Program-made: the position numbers and the translations under genes | Notes under the pieces: model-generated | The model's input: only the letters and a program-made list of their open reading frames with translations | The model's database searches: none | What the model was told of the DNA's origin: nothing | In this document: positions 1-4,379 of the stretch, piece after piece | Layout: each line of letters starts with the position of its first letter | Position numbering within the stretch: position 1 is the first letter of the stretch | From: an uncultured Spirochaetaceae bacterium | GTDB lineage: Bacteria > Spirochaetota > Spirochaetia > Sphaerochaetales > Sphaerochaetaceae | Assembly (NCBI GenBank): GCA_944389985.1 | Contig: CALXON010000093.1 | Coordinates: 1-5,420, forward strand | Length of the DNA: 5,420 nt | Reading direction: 5' to 3'

Positions 1-362
1 AACGGATTGATCATCGGAGTATGTCTTGCATCCTCATCGAAGAATGTGTTCTCCCTGCCCCATGTGAGATCGATGAAATCACGCACGAGGCTGAACGAGG
101 ATGGAGGAAGCCGTCTTGTTATCGAACCGACAGCATAGATCGAGATGACACCGTCCACCCCGAGCATTCTCAGGAGCTCTATGTTCGCCCTGTAGTTGAT
201 CATGTGCGGAGCGATCTTGTGTCCGGGGAGGTGACGCGGAAGATACAGAATCCCGTCACAGACGGAGTATGTCGCCTCTCCGTATCTGGTCTTCTCCGTC
301 TTCATGTTCTCATTGAACCTCGGATCAAGATCTATTCCCGTTCCTGCAATTATCGCCTTCAA
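1..362 (-). CDS. mtnP: MTAP-family nucleoside phosphorylase (5'-methylthioadenosine/-inosine phosphorylase-like), 3' end missing
   Basis: The first 120 residues of a purine nucleoside phosphorylase of the MTAP type; the rest lies beyond the left edge. The family splits MTA (or methylthioinosine) with phosphate into the free base and methylthioribose-1-phosphate in the cytosol. Visible family signatures are the N-terminal phosphate loop AGTGID (residues 6-11), RHLPGHKIAPHMINYRANI (43-61; the usual motif is RHGxxH...PHxVNYRAN, so the usual Gly is Leu here), AVGSI (77-81) and RDFIDLTWGRENTFFDE (94-110). The start is inferred to be TTG at 362-360. It overlaps the TGA of the upstream isomerase gene, has AGGGAGGG six bases upstream, and the frame offers no ATG or GTG there. 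The base-specificity residues near the C-terminus are not visible, so MTA, MTI or another purine nucleoside as substrate cannot be decided. The neighbouring MtnA homologue favours MTA/MTI. Confidence 0.85.
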   Translation of the reverse strand, partial: MKAIIAGTGIDLDPRFNENMKTEKTRYGEATYSVCDGILYLPRHLPGHKIAPHMINYRANIELLRMLGVDGVISIYAVGSITRRLPPSSFSLVRDFIDLTWGRENTFFDEDARHTPMINP

Positions 363-1303
363 ATGACACCCTCCCTGGTGATTATGCCGGAAACAAGCTC
401 CGGTCTGATCATATCGAAAGCGGGATAGAGAGCCACGGCATCATCAGAAGCCGTCCTCACTCCCATCATTCTCTTCACTTCCTCTCCGTCCCTCTCTTCC
501 ATCACTATATCATCAGCTGTCCTGGATGTATCGGGAGAGAGACAGAACGCATAGTACGGTATGCCGTAATAACGGGCAGTCACCGCATCCGAGAGCGTTC
601 CGACCTTGTTGACCACAGTCCTGTCACTGAGAACAAGATCGGCTGCGGTCATTACCTTGTCAACCTTCCCTTCCGCCATCAGATGGGCATTCATGGCATC
701 TGTGATCAGATAACACTCGATTCCAAGCGCTCTCAGCGAAGGTTCTGTCAGTCTCGCCCCCTGAAGATAGGGCCTTGTCTCAGGTACATATACAACAGCT
801 CTCCTCCCGTCCCTCGCCGCCTTGTAGACAGAGAGAAGGAACGTATGCTCAGGAAAGCACCTCGTGAGTATTCCGTCCCCGTCGCTGATAAGGGAAGATC
901 CTGTATCGGAGACAGCATCATAGAGTCTGTCATAGTAGCTGAACGTACCAGCCACAAGCTCCTCCATGTCCTCTCCTGAACGGTAGCGCTCCATTATGCC
1001 GCAGAGGGTGCGGCTCATTGTCGTATTCGTAGGTCTCGACGCCGCAAGTACCCTGACAGCCTCCTCAACATCATCTCCATTACGGTATGTGAGAAGAAGC
1101 GCGTTCAGAGCCACCTCAAGAGGCCCTCCTCCCTGTGTGACCATGTCCTTTATGGCAGAAGCGGCCTCGGAGGCAGAACGGCAGGCAACCTCCTCGTGTG
1201 AGAACGGGAGCTTACGCCTGTCCGTTATATATAGTACATTCCCTTCTATCCTTGATATATTCCGGTGCTTCAGGAACGGAGGATAGAGATCATCCCCTGG
1301 CAT
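359..1303 (-). CDS. mtnA: MtnA/eIF2B-family sugar-1-phosphate isomerase (methylthioribose-1-phosphate isomerase-like)
   Basis: A 314-residue member of the aIF-2B/MtnA isomerase family. In methionine salvage MtnA converts 5-methylthioribose-1-phosphate to 5-methylthioribulose-1-phosphate in the cytosol. Family landmarks seen here are DRRKLP (28-33), SRPTN (89-93), ILTRC with the presumed catalytic Cys149, the ETRPYLQGARLT motif (175-186), LITDAM (199-204), the presumed catalytic Asp222 in TAAD, VNKVGT (231-236), EER (269-271) and PAFD (294-297). At about 314 residues it is somewhat shorter than common MtnA proteins (about 340-370). Several normally conserved motifs differ: RGAP is GGGP (58-61), THC is TRC, and NPAFD is YPAFD. 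The substrate may therefore differ from methylthioribose-1-phosphate. The start has AGGA seven bases upstream and lies inside the 3' end of the deaminase gene (14-base overlap). The stop overlaps the phosphorylase start, so all three genes form one operon. A ribose-1,5-bisphosphate isomerase or eIF2B-like role is less likely given the phosphorylase partner. Confidence 0.85.
   Translation of the reverse strand: MPGDDLYPPFLKHRNISRIEGNVLYITDRRKLPFSHEEVACRSASEAASAIKDMVTQGGGPLEVALNALLLTYRNGDDVEEAVRVLAASRPTNTTMSRTLCGIMERYRSGEDMEELVAGTFSYYDRLYDAVSDTGSSLISDGDGILTRCFPEHTFLLSVYKAARDGRRAVVYVPETRPYLQGARLTEPSLRALGIECYLITDAMNAHLMAEGKVDKVMTAADLVLSDRTVVNKVGTLSDAVTARYYGIPYYAFCLSPDTSRTADDIVMEERDGEEVKRMMGVRTASDDAVALYPAFDMIRPELVSGIITREGVI
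360..376 (-). promoter_or_regulatory. Ribosome binding site and TTG start overlapping upstream stop
   Basis: On the minus strand AGGGAGGG (376-369) is followed by six bases and then TTG (362-360). The last two bases of this TTG are the first two of the upstream TGA (361-359). The strong Shine-Dalgarno sequence decides the start of the phosphorylase gene and suggests translational coupling to the isomerase gene. The GTG at 369-367 lies in another frame and soon meets a stop. Confidence 0.7.
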
Positions 1304-1790
1304 CCCAGAATCCTATATGATCCTTCACGATCTCTTTTATCAGGTCTGTATCATCTGTCGGGCCAAGGATCGTGATATCCTTCTGTCCGTATTTCACGAC
1401 CTCTCGGGAAGGAAGTGAGAATGTCGGATTCTCGTCATTGCTTCCGGTATACTCAAGAAGCTGCTTCTCAGTCGCTCCGAATACAAGTCTTCTCACATTG
1501 GCCCAGTAGAGCGCCCCCGTGCACATGCAGCAGGGCTCGAAGTTCGTATAGAGCGTGAAATGGCTCATCTCCTCCGCAGAATACTTCTTCGCGGCTCTCA
1601 GAAGCAGCAAAGTCTCCGCATGGTATGCGCTCCCGCCTTCCGTGAAGGCGTTTCCCTGCTCCATTATGATGTTACCATCCTCATCCGCGAGAAGAGCTCC
1701 GAACGGGTGGTTTCCCTTTTCCATAGCCTCATGGGCAACTCTTATGCACTCTCTCAGGAGAGCTTTGTCCTTATCTGTCATTCCGTCCAT
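1290..1790 (-). CDS. CDA-fold nucleoside/nucleobase deaminase
   Basis: A 166-residue zinc-dependent deaminase of the cytidine/dCMP deaminase superfamily, in the broad group that contains GuaD, TadA and generic 'nucleoside deaminase' proteins. The zinc site is complete: HAE (57-59, His57 ligand and Glu59 proton shuttle) and PCCMC (86-90, Cys87 and Cys90 ligands). HPFGA (28-32) and GALYWANVRRLVFGA (92-106) are also typical. The C-terminal part, with LPSREV (126-131), ILGP (141-144) and GFW (160-162), resembles a subgroup usually named only 'nucleoside deaminase', which argues against a housekeeping TadA. Hydrolytic deamination of a purine or pyrimidine base or nucleoside is expected; the substrate is unknown. 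As first gene of an operon with MtnA-like and MTAP-like enzymes, adenine, MTA or a related nucleoside are plausible substrates by inference. ATG at 1790 is chosen because the TATAAT box ends only seven bases upstream. A second in-frame ATG at 1781 is possible. Confidence 0.88.
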   Translation of the reverse strand: MDGMTDKDKALLRECIRVAHEAMEKGNHPFGALLADEDGNIIMEQGNAFTEGGSAYHAETLLLLRAAKKYSAEEMSHFTLYTNFEPCCMCTGALYWANVRRLVFGATEKQLLEYTGSNDENPTFSLPSREVVKYGQKDITILGPTDDTDLIKEIVKDHIGFWDARG

Positions 1791-1797
1791 GGCGAGG

Positions 1798-1826
1798 ATT
1801 ATAGCACATCCATGAAAACTACATGA
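1798..1826 (-). promoter_or_regulatory. Extended -10 promoter of the deaminase-mtnA-mtnP operon
   Basis: On the minus strand a perfect TATAAT (1803-1798) is preceded by TGC, giving an extended -10 element (TGnTATAAT). At 17-base spacing the -35 position (1826-1821) reads TCATGT, a weak match, as is common with extended -10 promoters. The predicted transcription start is about 1791, directly at the ATG at 1790, so the mRNA would have practically no leader. No Shine-Dalgarno sequence is seen before that ATG. Confidence 0.65.
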
Positions 1827-1834
1827 GGCCTTTG

Positions 1835-1863
1835 TTGACCGCTCCTGCCAATAAATGTAGATT
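1835..1863 (+). promoter_or_regulatory. Sigma70-type promoter of the FKBP gene
   Basis: TTGACC (1835-1840, five of six to the -35 consensus), a 17-base spacer and TAGATT (1858-1863, four of six to TATAAT). The predicted start of transcription is about 1870, giving a leader of roughly 38 bases. It lies back to back with the deaminase promoter; the two -35 regions are about ten bases apart, so a bound regulator could affect both. Confidence 0.6.
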
Positions 1864-1873
1864 ACTGATTGGA

Positions 1874-1891
1874 TTCCGGAGTTTTCCGGAA
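1874..1891 (+). other. 5'-leader hairpin of the FKBP mRNA
   Basis: TTCCGGA (1874-1880) and TCCGGAA (1885-1891) are perfect complements around a GTTT loop, giving a seven-base-pair hairpin. It lies a few bases downstream of the predicted transcription start and ends two bases before the Shine-Dalgarno stretch. On DNA the same bases are two palindromic TCCGGA units ten bases apart. It could protect the mRNA 5' end, affect ribosome access, or be a protein-binding site; the sequence alone does not choose. Confidence 0.5.
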
Positions 1892-1907
1892 GAAAAAGGA
1901 TGGTTTT

Positions 1908-3194
1908 ATGAAGGGAATGAAGAAACTGGCTCTGGTCACACTTGCCATGCTTCTGGCTCTTGCCCTCCCTGCACAGGGAATGAAGGAGCAGCAGGAAGGA
2001 GAGACTCTCGTCAAGGTCCTGTCCTCAGAGGCCGGTGATGATGGCACATACATGATCACGGCACAGAAAGAGAGCGGGGACACGATCATATACATAGCAG
2101 GTCCTGATACTGTCGTCACAGGATACCCCCTTGCCGACATCACCACAGATGACTACCTGATGGTGAAGGACAGCGGCATCATGACAATGAGCATTCCACC
2201 GCAGTCACCGGCTGAGTCTGTAAGATATGTGACTCCTGCTGTACGCAACGGACTGATCAATGCTGATTTCTCGGCACCTCAGACACTGCCAGGTCTCATC
2301 GTGCAGATAGCGGAGGTCAAGGAGGATGAGCTCGAGTCGGCATTCAGCTACTCATACGGATACATCTCGATCAATGCGCTCAAGAATGAGGGACTCTATC
2401 CGCACGCCGGCTATTTCGGACGCGGCATCCTCGATGCAGCCGCATTCGGAGAGGCCGAGCCTCTGATGACAACAGAGGATATGAACACAGCCATCAACAC
2501 GTTCATCGAGAACTATCTGAACAAAGGCGTTAAGACGGACTATGGTGAGGTCTACACTACAGCCGAGCAGCTCCAGGCTCTCACAGCACCTGAAACCGAT
2601 GAGGACAGGTTCGCATACAGCTATGGCTACTTCATCACACTCAATCTCATGATGAGCGGAATCTCCGTCAGCGGTCCTGAGTTCGCAGACGGTGCGCTCT
2701 CCGCGCTCTATGGTGCATCGGTACGCTTCTCAATGGAGGAGATGGACGGATTCATCAAGGCATACGCCGAGAAGATGCAGGAAGAGTATCAGGAATTTGT
2801 AAGGGAACTTGCGGCATCCAACCTTGCAGATGCGGAGGCTTTCCTTGCTGACAACGCCACTAAGGAAGGAATCATCACACTGGATTCCGGTGTTCAGATC
2901 GAATACATCCTCGATGATGATAGCACGGCCAAGCCGGCTCCAGAGAGCGATGTCGTCGTTGACTACAAGCTCACGCTCCTCGACGGATCGGTCATGGATC
3001 AGGGAACCGATGTGGAATTCAATCTGCAGAATCTCATTCCGGGATTCTCAGAGGCAGTCCAGCAGATGACACCCGGAGACTCCATCCGTGCATATATTCC
3101 GCCAGCACAGGGCTACGGTGAGTATGGAACAGGTTCGATTGAGCCGAACATGCTCCTGATTTTCGATATAACCCTGAAGGAAATAAAAGTCTGA
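1908..3194 (+). CDS. Exported FKBP-type peptidyl-prolyl cis-trans isomerase with tandem Mip-like N-modules
   Basis: A 428-residue extracytoplasmic protein. Residues 1-24 form a Sec signal peptide (MKGMKK, then a Leu/Ala-rich core and LPAQG); there is no lipobox Cys. Residues about 32-108 form a beta-rich domain ending in the MTMSIPPQS motif (92-100), reminiscent of a small domain seen in some exported Firmicutes proteins with a SLPPQS-like ending (from memory). Two homologous FKBP_N/Mip-like helical modules follow, each opening with FxYSYGY (146-152 and 235-241) and containing a G-Y/F-x-x-G-x-L-like segment. A long helix (about 277-317) leads to the FKBP catalytic domain (about 343-426), which has VDYKLTLLDG, IPGF (the usual Trp is Phe), YGEYGTG and LIFDITL. 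Most pocket aromatics are kept. It should assist folding of exported or outer-membrane proteins. ATG 1908 is chosen over ATG 1869 because AAAAAGGA sits seven bases upstream and it begins the signal peptide directly. It is monocistronic with its own promoter and terminator. Confidence 0.88.
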   Translation: MKGMKKLALVTLAMLLALALPAQGMKEQQEGETLVKVLSSEAGDDGTYMITAQKESGDTIIYIAGPDTVVTGYPLADITTDDYLMVKDSGIMTMSIPPQSPAESVRYVTPAVRNGLINADFSAPQTLPGLIVQIAEVKEDELESAFSYSYGYISINALKNEGLYPHAGYFGRGILDAAAFGEAEPLMTTEDMNTAINTFIENYLNKGVKTDYGEVYTTAEQLQALTAPETDEDRFAYSYGYFITLNLMMSGISVSGPEFADGALSALYGASVRFSMEEMDGFIKAYAEKMQEEYQEFVRELAASNLADAEAFLADNATKEGIITLDSGVQIEYILDDDSTAKPAPESDVVVDYKLTLLDGSVMDQGTDVEFNLQNLIPGFSEAVQQMTPGDSIRAYIPPAQGYGEYGTGSIEPNMLLIFDITLKEIKV

Positions 3195-3205
3195 CTGACA
3201 GAGAA

Positions 3206-3245
3206 AAAAACTGCTGTTCTGAGGTGACTCATTACAGCAGTTTTT
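3206..3245. terminator. Bidirectional rho-independent terminator between convergent genes
   Basis: AAAAACTGCTGT (3206-3217) pairs perfectly with ACAGCAGTTTTT (3234-3245). The loop region contains a further four-pair stem TGAG/CTCA capped by GTGA, a GNRA tetraloop. U-tracts follow the hairpin on both strands (TTTTT on plus, seven T on minus). The position, 11 bases after the FKBP stop and just past the stop of the convergent YhcH-like gene, fits a shared terminator. Confidence 0.88.
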
Positions 3246-3249
3246 CATT

Positions 3250-3627
3250 TCAGAATATGAATCTGACCGCCTTGAAGTGAACGGGAAGCGAGAACATCAT
3301 TCCACGCCTCACCTTCTCATCGCCTGAGTATATGAGGAACCTGCCCTCCATGAGGCGGAAGACAGAATCAGAGACGGAGACGATCTCCTCCCCTTCAAGC
3401 ACTATCTCCATGACCCTCTTCCCCTCGAATCCGGGGCTGTCGAAGCCTTTATCAGAAGAGAGACACTCATCAATTATGTATCTCACCTCTGATTTCTCAG
3501 GAGTGTCATAACGCCCGGGCAGCTGATCATACGGCAGGGAGCGGTCCATGACGGAGATGATGGTCTCTATCTCCGGAAACGCCCCCTGATAGCTTTCAAG
3601 ATATGACAGCGTGTCAAAGACTATCAT
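3250..3627 (-). CDS. YhcH/YjgK/YiaL-like protein (DUF386, cupin-like), probably degenerate metal site
   Basis: A 125-residue protein that resembles the YhcH/YjgK/YiaL (DUF386) family, a beta-barrel family linked to sugar or sialic acid catabolism. Supporting elements are MIVFDTLSYLESY at the start, LPGRYD (36-41), VRYIIDE (48-54), FEGKRVMEIVLEGEEIV (67-83; compare ExHxxYIDIQxxLxGEE in the family) and EGRFLIYSGDE (94-104). The His and Asp of the ExHxxYID motif are absent: an ungapped alignment on the GEE gives Phe67 and Val72. The C-terminal PHKP-type His is not evident either. Metal-dependent activity is therefore doubtful and the role unknown. The family call rests on motif spacing and overall length, not on catalytic residues. 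Its ATG overlaps the stop of the kinase gene in ATGA, so translation is probably coupled to it. The GGCAGGAT before the start is too close to be an ideal Shine-Dalgarno. Confidence 0.6.
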   Translation of the reverse strand: MIVFDTLSYLESYQGAFPEIETIISVMDRSLPYDQLPGRYDTPEKSEVRYIIDECLSSDKGFDSPGFEGKRVMEIVLEGEEIVSVSDSVFRLMEGRFLIYSGDEKVRRGMMFSLPVHFKAVRFIF

Positions 3628-4274
3628 ATCCTGCCCCGTGCCTCCTTCCTGTGCTTCTCGACGATCTCCGTGAACTGGATTATCTGATCAACCGATCCGT
3701 CGATACCCAGAAGGGATGAGTCTATCGAGAGGCTGTATGTGCGGCACATCCCCCATTTCTGATCAGAGTAGTAGTTGTAGAAGTTTGCCCTGCTCTTGTC
3801 ATTCTTGAGGCAGATGTCCTCCGCCTTCGCAGGATCGATTCCATAGCACTCGACAGCTCTCTTGACCCGGGCCTCCAGAGGTGCGTGGATGAATATTGAG
3901 ATAAGATCCTTGTTTCCTTTAAGGACATAGTCCGCACAGCGGCCGATGATGATGCATGAGCCCTGCGAGGAGACCTTCCTGATCGTATTCGACTGGATCA
4001 GGAAAAGCTGGTCATTGAGAGGCATCTCATTGAATCCGAGAGCGCCGGATGACATCGGATAGTTTCCCATCACAAGCGAATAGAGAAGAGAGGAAGATGG
4101 TTTCTCATCTGCGTTCTGGAACAGAGCTTCTGAAAAACCGCTGTCCTTTGCTGCCAGCGAGAGAAGTTCCTTGTCATAGTATGGAATACCCAGTCTCTCT
4201 GAAAGAGCCTTGCCTATCTGTCTTCCCCCCGAACCGAACTGACGGCCTATCGTGTAGATTGTTTTGTCACCCAT
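3624..4274 (-). CDS. Cytidylate kinase-like family protein (P-loop NMP kinase)
   Basis: A 216-residue P-loop kinase of the cytidylate-kinase-like group (the AAA_18/Cytidylate_kin2 type), distinct from the housekeeping Cmk. Seen are the nucleotide loop IGRQFGSGGRQIGKAL (9-24), with GSGG rather than the classical GxxGxGK[ST], then LGIPYYDKELL (28-38), CIIIGRCADYVL (107-118), ISIFIHAPLEARVKRA (125-140), and a lid/C-terminal part with DKSRANFYNYYSDQKWG (159-175) and IDSSLLGID (184-192). Phosphate transfer to a nucleoside monophosphate or similar small molecule is the family expectation; the real substrate of this group is uncertain. The start at 4274 is supported by GGAGG seven bases upstream. 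An open-frame extension of 30 residues upstream is rejected because it runs through the promoter and inverted repeat. It is the first gene of an operon with the YhcH-like gene, whose ATG overlaps its TGA. Confidence 0.83.
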   Translation of the reverse strand: MGDKTIYTIGRQFGSGGRQIGKALSERLGIPYYDKELLSLAAKDSGFSEALFQNADEKPSSSLLYSLVMGNYPMSSGALGFNEMPLNDQLFLIQSNTIRKVSSQGSCIIIGRCADYVLKGNKDLISIFIHAPLEARVKRAVECYGIDPAKAEDICLKNDKSRANFYNYYSDQKWGMCRTYSLSIDSSLLGIDGSVDQIIQFTEIVEKHRKEARGRI

Positions 4275-4293
4275 AGTCCTGCCTCCTGTATTC

Positions 4294-4324
4294 ATTATAA
4301 ACCGTACAGGATGGATTTGCACAA
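4294..4324 (-). promoter_or_regulatory. Promoter of the kinase-yhcH-like operon
   Basis: On the minus strand a perfect TATAAT (4299-4294) lies 19 bases after TTGTGC (4324-4319), a partial -35 match; GTGCAA at 17 bases is an alternative. Predicted transcription start is about 4287, leaving a leader of about 13 bases that begins with the AGGAGG ribosome site. The spacer contains CCATCCTGT (4314-4306), a copy of the arm of the adjacent inverted repeat. Confidence 0.6.
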
Positions 4325-4361
4325 AATAATGCCATCCTGTGAGGAAAATCAGACAGGATGG
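4306..4361. repeat. Three copies of a 9-base element (CCATCCTGT / ACAGGATGG)
   Basis: The element occurs at 4306-4314 (ACAGGATGG on plus), 4332-4340 (CCATCCTGT on plus) and 4353-4361 (ACAGGATGG on plus). The outer two have the same orientation and the middle one is inverted, so the middle copy can pair with either neighbour (loops of 12 or 17 bases). The first copy lies between the -35 and -10 of the kinase promoter. Confidence 0.8.
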
Positions 4362-4362
4362 C
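4331..4362 (-). terminator. Inverted repeat, probable terminator of the flavodiiron gene
   Basis: Ten perfect base pairs, GCCATCCTGT (4362-4353 on minus) with ACAGGATGGC (4340-4331), around a 12-base loop. On the minus strand it is followed by ATTATTTTGTG, a moderately U-rich tract. It begins 17 bases after the TAA of the flavodiiron gene. It also lies just upstream of the kinase promoter, so an operator role is possible as well. Confidence 0.65.
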
Positions 4363-4379
4363 AATAAGCGGAAACTTAA

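Noticed and set aside
21..428. Plus-strand open frame opposite the phosphorylase gene
   Set aside because: Shadow of the minus-strand gene; no recognisable motif, and the opposite strand encodes a clear MTAP family protein.
1290..1790. Housekeeping tRNA adenosine deaminase TadA
   Set aside because: It shares HAE and PCxxC with TadA, but the C-terminal LPSREV...ILGP...GFW part and the operon with salvage enzymes fit the nucleoside deaminase subgroup better.
1869..1907. In-frame upstream ATG giving a 13-residue longer FKBP protein
   Set aside because: It would start at the predicted transcription start with no ribosome site, would cross the hairpin, and would put charged residues (RKKKD) before an otherwise complete signal peptide. 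ATG 1908 has AAAAAGGA at good spacing.
1791..1907. Riboswitch (for example SAM or purine) in the divergent intergenic region
   Set aside because: The deaminase transcript has almost no leader and the FKBP leader is about 38 bases with a single hairpin, both too short for a known riboswitch.
4275..4364. Upstream extension of the kinase frame to ATG at 4364
   Set aside because: The added residues have no family similarity and run through the inverted repeat, the -35 and the TATAAT box; GGAGG decides for 4274.
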